Source: Thalassotalea insulae
GTDB taxonomy: Bacteria; Pseudomonadota; Gammaproteobacteria; Enterobacterales; Alteromonadaceae
DNA: 64,000 nt
Direction: 5' to 3'
Assembly (NCBI RefSeq): GCF_030161395.1
Contig: NZ_BSST01000001.1
Span: 2,790,001-2,854,000 of the forward strand
Positions 35,316-44,258 of the stretch are shown here, piece by piece. Below the pieces are notes generated by a model that saw only the letters and a list, made by a program, of their open reading frames with translations, made no database searches and was not told the origin of the DNA. Each line of letters starts with the position of its first letter. Positions within the stretch are counted from its first letter, which is position 1. The position numbers and the translations under genes were made by a program.

Positions 35316-36177
35316 CGTACAAAACGATAAAGCAGCTATCTTCTGCATTTCCAGTAGTTAAACTCTGCCAGATTATGAATATCAGCCGCTCTGCGTATTA
35401 CGCTTGGCTCAAGCGGCCAGCTAAAATCATCACAGCAGAGTAACTGAACTTATATCGAAAGGCAAAGTACTTCTTCGAGAAAAGTAGAAATAGCTTGGGT
35501 TATCGTGAGCTTAGAAAGAAATTACGCAGAGAGGGCTTTAATGTCAGTGATTATGGCGTTCAAAAGTTAATGGCAACACTTGGCTTAGTGGTTACTCAAC
35601 GAGTGGCCTACAAGGTAACAACTAAGCGTAAGCACAGTGATGCTGTTGCTGATAATTTGTTGAACCAGAACTTTAACCCTGTCGCTCCAAATCAAGTGTG
35701 GGCTGGTGATGTGACCTATCTTAGAACTGGCGAAGGTTGGATGTACCTAGCCATTGTTATGGACTTATATTCTCGTCGTATCGTTGGTTGGCATATTGAT
35801 AAGCGCATGACGACTGATTTGGTAAGTAAGGCGATGATTAAGCCTATAACTTACGCCAACCACCAAAGGGGCTAGTGTTTCACTCAGATAGAGGTTCACA
35901 ATATACCAGTAAGCGATATCGTCATTTACTGACAAATTATGGTATCAGATCCAGTATGGGCGATGTTGGTGCGTGTTGGGATAATGCGGTTGTTGAACGA
36001 TTCTTCGGCAGCCTAAAACATGACTGGTTACTAAAAGTGCCACAACCGACTCGTAATCATATGAGAAATGATGTAACTGCGTATATGCGCTATTACAACT
36101 TAGAACGGCTTCATACAGCTAATGGTGCTCTATCGCCAGTGGAGTATGAACAAAGTTCCTTAAGAAAAGTGTCCTGA
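35316..36177 (+). pseudogene. IS-B OrfB transposase, nonsense and frameshift
   Basis: The DDE transposase frame is broken at TAA 35441-35443 (after KIITAE) and again by a one-base deletion near 35842, after which the frame shifts to read MFHSDRGSQYTSKRY. The three catalytic residues are still encoded (D in WAGDVTYL, D in HSDRGSQY, E in AVVERFFGSLK), but in two frames. The element cannot move by itself. Confidence 0.88.
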
Positions 36178-36230
36178 TTTAGTTGCGCAGAACAATTTGT
36201 TAATATTGAGTTAGATACTACAACCCTTCA

Positions 36231-36286
36231 ATTCAAAATCCGTTGCTTTCGAGCGTGACGGTTCAAGTCCGTCCTCCGGTACCATT
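36231..36286 (+). repeat. putative attR: duplicated 3' end of tRNA-Leu
   Basis: ATTCAAAATCCGTTGCTT followed by the variable arm, T arm, acceptor 3' strand and CCATT, 56 bases matching 25306-25363 except in the variable arm. It lacks the 5' half of the tRNA, so it is not a functional gene. Confidence 0.88.
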
Positions 36287-36306
36287 CTCTTACTGAAGAG
36301 AAACAG

Positions 36307-36330
36307 AAACCTGCCGATGCAGTTTTTTTT
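36307..36330 (+). terminator. probable original tRNA-Leu terminator
   Basis: Short stem CTGC/GCAG with CGAT loop and an A-tract/T-tract of eight T, 21 bp past attR. It would have followed the tRNA before the island inserted. Confidence 0.55.
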
Positions 36331-36495
36331 GTTTCTACCCCTTTTAATTAAGTCAAGCCCTCAAAAAAGTCTTGCTAGTGGTTATTGTTGCACACTCACA
36401 GGTGTAGTAACTTCTACCCAGCTGTTTTTTAGCGTGAGTTAAAAAAATATTTAATACTATGCGACGTTTTAAGCGAAGCTGGCATCTTTAACTGT

Positions 36496-37104
36496 ATGCA
36501 GCATAATAATTCGCCTTTTCAGCAGTCAATAGAACCCTCTGTGATCACTAGAGCTCAGAGGGGAGATCTGAGTGCTCATGAAAAGTTATTTATCCAATTT
36601 TCAACGCCGGTATTTAATCTGGCGCTTAGACTTTGTAATCAGAAAGAACTGGCTGAAGATGTACTGCAAAACACCTTTGTTAACGTTATAAAAGGAATTG
36701 ATGGTTTTCAGTGTCAGGCGCCGTTTGGTATGTGGCTGAGGAAAATAGCGGTTAATGAGTCATTAATGATGCTTAGAAAAAACAAAAAGTTACCCGACTT
36801 TATCGCATTTGATAGCATGGAGGACTTTGATAATGTCATTGAGTTAGGTACGCAGGGAGCGACACAAAGCTGTGGTATTCATCAGTATCAGGTTCAATCA
36901 ACGCTGGAAAAAACGTTGGCAGAATTGCCGGATGCGAGTCGGATTGTTATTTGGCTGAAAGAAGTAGAGGGCTATAGTCATCAAGAAATTGCCGAGTTAC
37001 TGGGAAAAAGTGAAAGTTATTCTAAATCGATATTATCCAGAGCGTTTAAGAGTCTTAGCCGTTGTTTTGGTGTAACCGATGAAGCGGAAAAGGAGAAGAG
37101 TTGA
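36496..37104 (+). CDS. ECF-type RNA polymerase sigma factor
   Basis: Alternative sigma factor of the sigma-70/RpoE class, 202 residues. Region 2 (FNLALRLCNQKELAEDVLQNTFVNVIKGIDGF...FGMWLRKIAVNES) and region 4 (SRIVIWLKEVEGYSHQEIAELLGKSESYSKSILSRAFKSL) are both complete. It overlaps the next gene by 4 bp (ATGA), which encodes its likely anti-sigma factor. The signal is unknown. Confidence 0.92.
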   Translation: MQHNNSPFQQSIEPSVITRAQRGDLSAHEKLFIQFSTPVFNLALRLCNQKELAEDVLQNTFVNVIKGIDGFQCQAPFGMWLRKIAVNESLMMLRKNKKLPDFIAFDSMEDFDNVIELGTQGATQSCGIHQYQVQSTLEKTLAELPDASRIVIWLKEVEGYSHQEIAELLGKSESYSKSILSRAFKSLSRCFGVTDEAEKEKS

Positions 37105-37718
37105 TGCATGCCAATATGTCTGAGCTATTAGCTGCAAGAGAGGGGGAGTTAGGACTCGCCAGCGCCCATATAGCTCATTGTGCTGTTTGCAAAGCAGAGC
37201 TGGCAAAGCTTGAAGGTATTGCCGAGCAGTTACGTCAGCTACCGAATGATGTTCAGTCTCAAACCGGTTGGGATGATATTGTTAAAGCACACAAGCAATA
37301 CACCAGTGAATATAAAAATAGAGAATCTGCCCCATTAATTAGGTCGATATACGCGTTGGCGGCATCAATAATGATCGTAGGTTTTAGTGCGATATTAAGT
37401 TTTACTCCGTTAAATGAATCGTCAAAAGATGATTTAATATCGGGGTTGCAGGCTGAATCTCGTGCCCTTGAATACACTTTGGCTCATTATCAACCGAGTG
37501 AGCAGCACTTAACTGCTGCGCAGCAATTTAAACTGGAACAAATGCAATGGCAGTTGATGATGTTGGACCGTCGGTTAGTGGAAACACAATTACAACAAAA
37601 TTTAGTTCAGCAGAAAAGTTTATGGCAGTCGCGAGTCGAGCACCTTTACGATATGCACGCGGTTTATTCCTCTGAGCCTGTATTCAGGCAAAATCACGAA
37701 CGAAGAGATGTATTATGA
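37101..37718 (+). CDS. probable anti-sigma factor
   Basis: A 205-residue single-pass inner-membrane protein. The N-terminus has an HxxxCxxC zinc-finger pattern (SAHIAHCAVCKAELAKLEG), typical of ZAS anti-sigma domains. One membrane helix at about 77-95 is followed by a periplasmic Gln-rich helical tail. It is translationally coupled with the sigma gene on one side and the PDZ gene on the other, both with 4-bp overlaps. Confidence 0.82.
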   Translation: MMHANMSELLAAREGELGLASAHIAHCAVCKAELAKLEGIAEQLRQLPNDVQSQTGWDDIVKAHKQYTSEYKNRESAPLIRSIYALAASIMIVGFSAILSFTPLNESSKDDLISGLQAESRALEYTLAHYQPSEQHLTAAQQFKLEQMQWQLMMLDRRLVETQLQQNLVQQKSLWQSRVEHLYDMHAVYSSEPVFRQNHERRDVL

Positions 37719-38245
37719 AATTAGTAAATATTGCCATTGCTAGTTTGGTTGTTGTCATTATTGCGAGTAGCCCACGAGTGCTTGCCGAACAAGAGCAACT
37801 GAGCAAAGAGCAACAAGAGCAAATTAAGCTACTACGTGATGAACTTGAATTTCTTGCCAGTAAACTGCTTAAGTTAACGGGTGAAAATGAGTATACCCTG
37901 AGTCATCCCGGGCATGAATTAATCCATTTTGGTGCGTGTGGCGAAGGAACTTCAGACGGTATTCGTATTAACTGCGTTTCACCACATACCGCGGCGTATA
38001 ATATTGGATTAAAATCCGGCGACCTGTTAACAGAAATTAATGGTGTTAAGCTAGATAAAATGGAAGCTGAGCAAGCTTATCAGTTGTTTTCTGCCGAAAT
38101 CAAAAAGCTGAAAAGTGGTGATGCGGTTAAGATAACGTTTGAACAAAAAGGCGTGCTAAAGCAGGGGAAAGACACGATTAAAAGTATCTACTCTCCCGGG
38201 TATGAATTTAAAGTGAGCGGCAACCCGAAAAAAAATACTGATTAA
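37715..38245 (+). CDS. secreted PDZ-domain protein
   Basis: A 176-residue periplasmic protein with a signal peptide (cleavage near VLAEQ), a charged helical segment (27-50) and one PDZ domain (about 70-160: IRINCVSPHTAAYNIGLKSGDLLTEINGVKL). No protease domain. It is third in the sigma/anti-sigma operon and may sense periplasmic peptides or regulate anti-sigma stability. That role is inference. Confidence 0.78.
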   Translation: MKLVNIAIASLVVVIIASSPRVLAEQEQLSKEQQEQIKLLRDELEFLASKLLKLTGENEYTLSHPGHELIHFGACGEGTSDGIRINCVSPHTAAYNIGLKSGDLLTEINGVKLDKMEAEQAYQLFSAEIKKLKSGDAVKITFEQKGVLKQGKDTIKSIYSPGYEFKVSGNPKKNTD

Positions 38246-38311
38246 CTGCGGCTGCTATTTTTCAGCACTTTAGCCCTTCAACACCATAAAAATAGTTATG
38301 GAGATAATATT

Positions 38312-38335
38312 GCCAAACAAATTCTCTTGTTTGGC
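38312..38335. repeat. inverted repeat after the sigma operon
   Basis: Perfect 9-bp stem GCCAAACAA / TTGTTTGGC with loop ATTCTC, without a T-run. It may be a terminator or processing hairpin. Confidence 0.45.
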
Positions 38336-38446
38336 GAACCGGCAGAATAATTTTCAGGTTTATTGAAGTTTAATTACCAGCGCTGCGACGAATTTACTGC
38401 GGCGCTCATCTTTAATTATCGACTCCCATAAAACAGGTAATTAAAG

Positions 38447-40669
38447 TTGAAATTCATCCCGAACATTATTTTTATTTTCGCATTGCAGATTTGTTTTCAG
38501 GTCAATGCAATCGTCGTCGATGGAAAGCTTGACGACATCGAGTGGCAACAGATAAAAGCAGCTGAAAACTTTACCACGGTCACACCGTTTTCTCTTACTA
38601 CGCCGGATTATAAAACTGAAGTTAAGCTCTATAGCGATGACAGTGGCATATATATCGCCATAGTTAATCATCAACCTAAGTCGGTGCAGCGAAGCAAACG
38701 AACCGCCCGAGATGCGCATATGGACGCCGACTACAATAATATCGTATTGGATTTTGATCATAGCGCACTGAATGCTTATAGCTTTACCGTAGCGAACGGT
38801 GGGTCTATTGAAGATGGTATTTATCGCAACGAAAATGATTATAGCTACGAATGGAATGGTGTTTGGTATTCGCAAACCTCGTCTGACGATGAGCATTGGT
38901 ATAGTGAAATTCATATTCCTTGGGATGTTGCCCCTATGGCCAGTGTGAGTGAGTCAAAAAGAAAAGTTGGCTTGTATGTTTCAAGACATGTTGCCCACCT
39001 TGCTAAAACTTATGCTAATGCGCCAATCAAATACAATCGCCAGCGATTTATGTCTGATTTTACTCAGGTGGTTATCGATGATCATTCCACCTCCTCATTG
39101 CAAACCTTTGGCTACGCTTCGATTCGGCGAGATATGGTCAATAATGAATCATCGATGGATATAGGGCTGGATCTTTTTTGGAAGCCGACAAGCAATAAGC
39201 AATTAAGCCTGGCATTTAACCCTGATTTCGGCCATGTGGAAAGTGACGAGCTGGTTGTTAATTTTTCACCTACAGAAACGTTTTTTTCTGAAAATCGGCC
39301 ATTTTTTACCGAAAATCAGGGCCTATTCGACGTTCGAGGAACAGAGTCGTTACGCCTGGTGCACACCCGCAGAATTGGTGCGAAACCTGATGTTGGCAAC
39401 AGTATTGATGCGGATTTAAACGGTGCTGTAAAATTTACCAGCGTAGGAGATAAGGTTCACTATGGTTTTTTCTCGGCAATAGAAGACAGTGATGGGCAGG
39501 CAAAAGGACGTCGCTTTTACACGGCTCGAGCGATTACTAAACAAAGTGATTACAGCCTGGGCTATTTGCTTAACTATACAGACAGGCCTGACATTAATAG
39601 AACGGCGACGGTAAATTCGGTTGACTATAGTTATGATTTTAATAAGGACATTAAGCTCAGTGGTCAGGTGATTCAATCACAAATAAACATCAACACTGAA
39701 GATAAAAACGATTCGGCCAGTTGGCTTAAACTGGAACATCAGCTTAATAATAACTGGACGCAAACCATGCAGTTCAGTTATTACGGCGACCAATTAGAAG
39801 TGAATGATTTGGGCTACCTACCGCGAAATGACTTGGTCTCAGCAAATTATGTCAATAGCTGGAAAAAGCCAATTGTAACGGCAGAGAGTCAGCTCAAAGA
39901 ATACATGATTAATTTTGAGGTAGAGCACCAGGAAAATACAGAGGGTCTAAATATCGCCACAACGATGAATATTGCCAATACCTGGTCGTACAAAGACAGT
40001 AGCAGTATTATGGCAAAGTTAACTCTTGATAACGGCGGTCACGATGACTTGCTGACACGAGGGAACAATGTGTTGGCAAAAGATGACGGTCATCAATTGG
40101 AATTACTCTATTATGGCGCGAACCAAAGTCAATTCAGCTATCATCTCAATGCTAGTATTTATAACCAGTCGGTTCGGGGTAAAGGTTACACGGCACATCT
40201 ACACTCGACCTATTTCTTTAATGATAATTATTCTGTTGATTTTGGCGGATGGTACACTGACGCCGATAATTGGCTGATCTGGCAGCAAGCGAATGAAATT
40301 ATTGGCTATTCAAGAAAGCAGTTTTTAACACGTCTTAATTTTAATGCCGCCATAGATGATAAGCAGGAACTCTCGTTTAAATTTGAATGGCTTGCATTAA
40401 ACGCAACAGCTCAGGCTAGCTATGAGGTTGACGGTGATGGCCGGCTAATTTCTTCACAAAACGTACTCGATGATTTTAGCCTTTCGGATACCGCTATCCA
40501 GCTCAGGTACCGCTATGAAATTGCGCCGCTTTCCAATATTTATCTGGTTTATAGCCGGGGGGGTAGTGCGCTGTTAGCAGAAACGGATTCATTTAATTCG
40601 CTCTTTCGCCAAGGTTGGGATGAAAGACAGGGGGATAATTTCTTGGTGAAAGTCAGATATCAGTTTTGA
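38447..40669 (+). CDS. DUF5916-like outer-membrane protein with CBM9-like domain
   Basis: A 740-residue secreted protein. Signal peptide (to about VNA), then a CBM9-like N-terminal domain (IVVDGKLDDIEWQQI..., SGIYIAIVNHQ..., YSFTVANGG), then a long C-terminal region of alternating strands ending in QF after FLVKVRYQF, the signature of an outer-membrane barrel. The start is TTG (AGG 11 bases before); no ATG is available ahead of the signal peptide. Function of the family is unknown. It could belong to the sigma-factor regulon upstream. Confidence 0.8.
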   Translation: MKFIPNIIFIFALQICFQVNAIVVDGKLDDIEWQQIKAAENFTTVTPFSLTTPDYKTEVKLYSDDSGIYIAIVNHQPKSVQRSKRTARDAHMDADYNNIVLDFDHSALNAYSFTVANGGSIEDGIYRNENDYSYEWNGVWYSQTSSDDEHWYSEIHIPWDVAPMASVSESKRKVGLYVSRHVAHLAKTYANAPIKYNRQRFMSDFTQVVIDDHSTSSLQTFGYASIRRDMVNNESSMDIGLDLFWKPTSNKQLSLAFNPDFGHVESDELVVNFSPTETFFSENRPFFTENQGLFDVRGTESLRLVHTRRIGAKPDVGNSIDADLNGAVKFTSVGDKVHYGFFSAIEDSDGQAKGRRFYTARAITKQSDYSLGYLLNYTDRPDINRTATVNSVDYSYDFNKDIKLSGQVIQSQININTEDKNDSASWLKLEHQLNNNWTQTMQFSYYGDQLEVNDLGYLPRNDLVSANYVNSWKKPIVTAESQLKEYMINFEVEHQENTEGLNIATTMNIANTWSYKDSSSIMAKLTLDNGGHDDLLTRGNNVLAKDDGHQLELLYYGANQSQFSYHLNASIYNQSVRGKGYTAHLHSTYFFNDNYSVDFGGWYTDADNWLIWQQANEIIGYSRKQFLTRLNFNAAIDDKQELSFKFEWLALNATAQASYEVDGDGRLISSQNVLDDFSLSDTAIQLRYRYEIAPLSNIYLVYSRGGSALLAETDSFNSLFRQGWDERQGDNFLVKVRYQF

Positions 40670-41112
40670 TTAGTAAATTAGCGCTTATGACAATAAGGTT
40701 TTATCGCCTGATATATCGACATTAATAAATTGAATACTTTTAAAATTTAAATCTATGGCGTTGCTATTACATAAACCTGTATTGATGCAGGTTTTTGTAC
40801 CTAAGCCTTTCAATTATTTGTCAATTCATCTAGTTTACTTATCGGAATAAAAACCTAAAAAACTGAACTTTATTCTATTTTTATTGCCAGATAGGTTTCT
40901 GCCTTATTAAGGTGGAAGTAAACTCTCTATCATGGATTGGTTGCATAACTAAAATTCTCAATAGTTATTATTTTCCTGGTTATTAATGGGAAGTGATAAG
41001 CACTAATTATCCTTGGTAGTTATCGAATAAATAAAAGCTGATTTTGATGGCTTTATATCTTAGAAAATAATAGACCGATATCAGCTTTGATTAAAAAAGA
41101 ACATATTACCGC
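40670..41112. other. intergenic stretch with candidate terminator
   Basis: No convincing gene. Contains a hairpin AAACCTG / CAGGTTT with T-run at 40773-40796 that probably ends the preceding transcript. The rest is AT-rich. Confidence 0.5.
40773..40796 (+). terminator. terminator after the DUF5916-like gene
   Basis: Seven-base stem AAACCTG / CAGGTTT, eight-base loop and five T residues, about 100 bp after the stop. Confidence 0.6.
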
Positions 41113-41627
41113 ATGCCTTTTGTTTTGCTTATTTCACTTGCTCATAGTTTTTACCTACCTGAAAAAGAAATAAAAAAGATCAAATTGTCTGTAGTTATCT
41201 TTATACAAGGTCAATTGAGAAAATCAGCGAACGTAAAATTGATTTACAGGCAGTCAATGATGATGTCGACAATGCTAATGTGATTACCATTAGTGCAGAC
41301 ATACAGCTTAATGAAGATATTAGCCAGTTGCTAGAGAAAAATAAGGAGCTGGAAAATATAGCGCCTGATGAACAAGTAACAACACATAAGACTGAAAAAG
41401 CAAACAATCCAGACCATGTCTCGACTATGGCCAGTGCTTCCTCTTATCAGCAGTTAGCAAAATTGCGAAGTTCGATTAATGCGCAAAAAATACAAAACAA
41501 CCTGCATGGGCTACAAAGGTTTAAGTCGGCATCTGTGATGACGGCAAATCCCGACCTGGTGCTACACTCGATCACGAAAATGACCAAGGATTTTAGGATG
41601 TACTCCGAGGGGGCTCTATATAGCTAA
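41113..41627 (+). pseudogene. possible decayed gene, unknown
   Basis: A frame beginning ATG 41113 (MPFVLLISLAHSFY) closes at about 41280. A second frame, open from 41163, continues in register as IEKISERKIDLQAVNDDVDNA and runs to 41627, ending MYSEGALYS, with only a GTG at 41280 as a late start. The longer part is hydrophilic and helical. This could be a frameshifted gene, or a real small gene starting at GTG 41280 (115 residues). No family recognised. Confidence 0.3.
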
Positions 41628-41819
41628 TCATTATTTCTACCCTTCCTTATCAGCATCATAGGCCATGAAACATGTGTTTTTATTGCTGAATACGTATGCA
41701 GTTCATTGCTTAGTTTCAGGGTTCTCTGTTACATATTTAAACCGTTAGTTTGATTTTTGTGCATAACTGGCTAACTAACAAAGAACCCTGCAATTATTAC
41801 AATAACCAAAGGCAGCAAA

Positions 41820-43934
41820 ATGAAAAAAAATACCCTCGGCTATTTAGCCGCTATGATGTCAACCGTGCTTAGCTTTCAGGCATCAGCCGAAGCGGATACC
41901 TCAGTTAATAATAAAATCAATTATGGAACTGATGTCGTTTACCAGATAGTTACCGATCGTTTTGTTGACGGTGATACCAGCAATAACCCATCAGGTGCTT
42001 TGTACGATAGCAGTTGTGCAAATTTGAAAAAATACTGTGGTGGTGATTGGCAAGGCATTATTGATAAGCTCAACGATGGCTATTTTAGCGAAATGGGGAT
42101 ATCGGCATTATGGATATCTCAACCGGTAGAGAATATTTATTCGGTATTAAATGATACTGCTGGCAGTACCGCTTATCATGGCTATTGGGCGCGGGATTTT
42201 AAACGCACTAATCCATTTTTTGGTAGTTTTGCTGATTTTGATAACCTGATTCAAACCGCGCATAGCAAGGGCATTAAGGTGATTATTGATTTTGCGCCTA
42301 ACCACACTTCACCAGCGTCTGAATCAGATACCAGTTATGCCGAAAACGGTAAATTATATGATAATGGGGTATTAGTGGCTGCCTATACTAATGATACCGA
42401 TAAGGTTTTTCATCATAATGGCGGTACTGACTTTTCTACCATTGAAGATGGTATCTACCGTAACTTGTTTGATTTAGCCGATTTTAATCATCAAAACACG
42501 ACGTTAGATGCATATTTAACTGATGCAATTCAGCTGTGGTTGGATAAAGGTATTGACGGTATTCGGGTTGATGCTGTGAAACATATGCCGCAGCACTGGC
42601 AAAAAAAATGGATGGATAGCATTTATGCTCATCAGTCAGTATTTTCTTTTGGCGAATGGTTTTTAAGTGAAGGTGAGGTTGATCCAGCAAACCATGAATT
42701 TGCCAACGAAAGTGGTATGAGCTTGTTGGATTTTCGTTTTGCCCAAAAGGCGCGTCAGGTATTTAGAAATCGTACTGAGACCATGTCTGATTTACATGCC
42801 ATGATTGCCGACACCGATAGTGCCTATAACGAAGTCATCGATCAGGTCACTTTTATCGATAACCATGATATGGACAGATTCCATGAGCCTACCGCCAATC
42901 AACGTGAGTTAGAGCAAGCGTTGGCATTTGCACTAACTGCCCGAGGTGTGCCGGCGATTTATTATGGCAGCGAACAGTATATGACTGGTTATGGCGATCC
43001 AAATAACCGAGGAAAAATGACGTCGTTTGATCGCACTACCACGGCTTATCAATTGATTAAGGCTTTGGCGCCATTGCGTAAAACTAACCCAGCACTTGCT
43101 TACGGTGATACCGAGCAGCGCTGGCTAAATGATGATGTTTATGTTTATGAACGTCAGTTCGGTGACAATGTAGTACTAGTGGCGATTAACCGCAGTGAAA
43201 CTACCAGTTTTTCACTTAATGGATTATACACAGATATGCCGGCCGGCACTTATACAGATGTGTTATCCGGTTTATTAAATGGTGAGTCTATAACGGTTGC
43301 CGCTGACAAGAGTGTGTCTGCTATTACCTTATCGGCAGGGGAAGTTGGGGTTTGGCAATATACAGCACCAACCAACAGCGTTAATTTAGGTCACGTTGGA
43401 CCCATGATGGCGCGTACTGGTCAGCAAGTGACACTAGATGGCAGAGGTTTTGGTGGTCAAATGGGTCAGGTGATGTTTGGCAGCCAACAGGCAACGGTAG
43501 TTTCCTGGGAAGACAGTCAAATTGTAGTCAATGTACCACAAGTTGCTGCTGGGCAATACGATATTAAAGTTGTTGATAGTAGTAATAATGCCAGCAATAG
43601 CTACGATAGTTTTGAAGTGCTTGATGCTCCTCAGGTTACCGTTCGTTTTGTTATTCATGATGCCGGCACCGACTGGGGGCAAAATGTTTACTTGGTGGGA
43701 AATCAGGATGCATTAGGCAACTGGGATACTGCCAAGGCTATTGGACCATTGTACAATCAGGTGATGTATTCTTATCCTAGCTGGTATTTTGATGTCAGTG
43801 TGCCAGCTAATAAGGCAATCGAATATAAGTTTATTAAGTCTGATGGCACGAATGTGACTTGGGAAAATGGCAGTAACCATAGCTTTACTTCGCCGGTGAG
43901 CGGTGTCACAGAAGTTCAGGTGAATTGGCAGTAA
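41820..43934 (+). CDS. secreted CGTase-like alpha-amylase with starch-binding domain
   Basis: Extracellular glycoside hydrolase (GH13), 704 residues. Signal peptide to about ASA. Catalytic barrel with GIDGIRVDAVKHMPQHW (nucleophile Asp), FGEWF (acid/base Glu) and TFIDNHDMDRF (transition-state Asp). A C domain is followed by an IPT/TIG domain (about 525-600: GPMMARTGQQVTLDGRGF) and a C-terminal CBM20 (VRFVIHDAGTDWGQNVYLVG...ALGNWD). This A-B-C-D-E order is that of cyclodextrin glucanotransferases and maltogenic amylases; which product is made cannot be read. AAGG precedes ATG. Confidence 0.9.
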   Translation: MKKNTLGYLAAMMSTVLSFQASAEADTSVNNKINYGTDVVYQIVTDRFVDGDTSNNPSGALYDSSCANLKKYCGGDWQGIIDKLNDGYFSEMGISALWISQPVENIYSVLNDTAGSTAYHGYWARDFKRTNPFFGSFADFDNLIQTAHSKGIKVIIDFAPNHTSPASESDTSYAENGKLYDNGVLVAAYTNDTDKVFHHNGGTDFSTIEDGIYRNLFDLADFNHQNTTLDAYLTDAIQLWLDKGIDGIRVDAVKHMPQHWQKKWMDSIYAHQSVFSFGEWFLSEGEVDPANHEFANESGMSLLDFRFAQKARQVFRNRTETMSDLHAMIADTDSAYNEVIDQVTFIDNHDMDRFHEPTANQRELEQALAFALTARGVPAIYYGSEQYMTGYGDPNNRGKMTSFDRTTTAYQLIKALAPLRKTNPALAYGDTEQRWLNDDVYVYERQFGDNVVLVAINRSETTSFSLNGLYTDMPAGTYTDVLSGLLNGESITVAADKSVSAITLSAGEVGVWQYTAPTNSVNLGHVGPMMARTGQQVTLDGRGFGGQMGQVMFGSQQATVVSWEDSQIVVNVPQVAAGQYDIKVVDSSNNASNSYDSFEVLDAPQVTVRFVIHDAGTDWGQNVYLVGNQDALGNWDTAKAIGPLYNQVMYSYPSWYFDVSVPANKAIEYKFIKSDGTNVTWENGSNHSFTSPVSGVTEVQVNWQ

Positions 43935-44258
43935 TCGTTTCTGATGAGTCTCAGTGATAAAGCAATTAGCAGAGTAGTAATATTATCTATTACTCTGCTG
44001 TTGCTTACTTTCTTTATGTCGCTGAATATTATAACGATTATCACCACACCTAAATTAGATAAAGTTAATAAGTACCCATCTAAATCATTTGGTTTTTGAT
44101 TAAAAATCAAATGGTTAATTAAGGTTTGATAAAAAATACCTTACTTTCCTTGCGGTTATTGAAATTTCTAATACGCTTTAAAATTGAATGTTCAGCTTAT
44201 TCACTAAGCGATTTTGAGCAGGAAGCAGGAATTTTAACAACAAGGCAAAGGAAAGATT
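43935..44258. other. intergenic stretch between amylase and ferritin-like gene
   Basis: 324 bp, no gene seen. An imperfect hairpin at 43968-43999 (AGCAGAGTA ... TACTCTGCT) may end the amylase transcript. The remainder should hold the promoter of the next operon. Confidence 0.45.

Larger units (their letters stand above)
34964..36194 (+). mobile_element. IS3-family insertion sequence (IS-B), decayed full-length copy
   Basis: 1231 bp with ~30-bp imperfect inverted repeats: left TGATCTGCTTTAATCAAACA..., right complement TGTTCTGCGCAACTAAATCA..., both continuing into GGACACTTT. Its orfA and orfB carry nonsense codons and a frameshift. It is a different element from IS-A. A second, 74-bp piece lies at 31729-31802 in the same orientation. 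Confidence 0.92.
25306..36286. mobile_element. genomic island integrated at tRNA-Leu
   Basis: An approximately 11-kb segment bounded by the direct repeat of the tRNA 3' end. Contents: 89-aa and 58-aa small proteins, membrane nuclease, DUF6575-like/unknown/methyltransferase cassette, stump of a DUF3631 replication protein, IS3 element, IS-flanked peptide-modification locus, and a decayed second IS3. The coding is visibly more AT-rich than either flank. DUF3631 proteins are typical of phage-satellite and plasmid-like islands. No integrase gene remains. Island status is well supported; its original type (P4-like satellite) is inference. Confidence 0.85.
36195..36495. other. island right junction and sigma-factor upstream region
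   Basis: About 300 bp without a coding frame. It contains the attR repeat, the probable original tRNA-Leu terminator and, after 36330, the upstream region of the sigma gene. Confidence 0.6.

Noticed and set aside
30514..36194. The two IS elements as copies of one IS
   Set aside because: Their inverted repeats and transposase sequences differ clearly (TGATCTTCCCC versus TGATCTGCTTTAATC). Both are IS3 family but distinct elements.
36231..36286. Second tRNA-Leu gene
   Set aside because: Only the 3' half is present; there is no 5' acceptor strand, D arm or anticodon 5' stem. It is better explained as attR.
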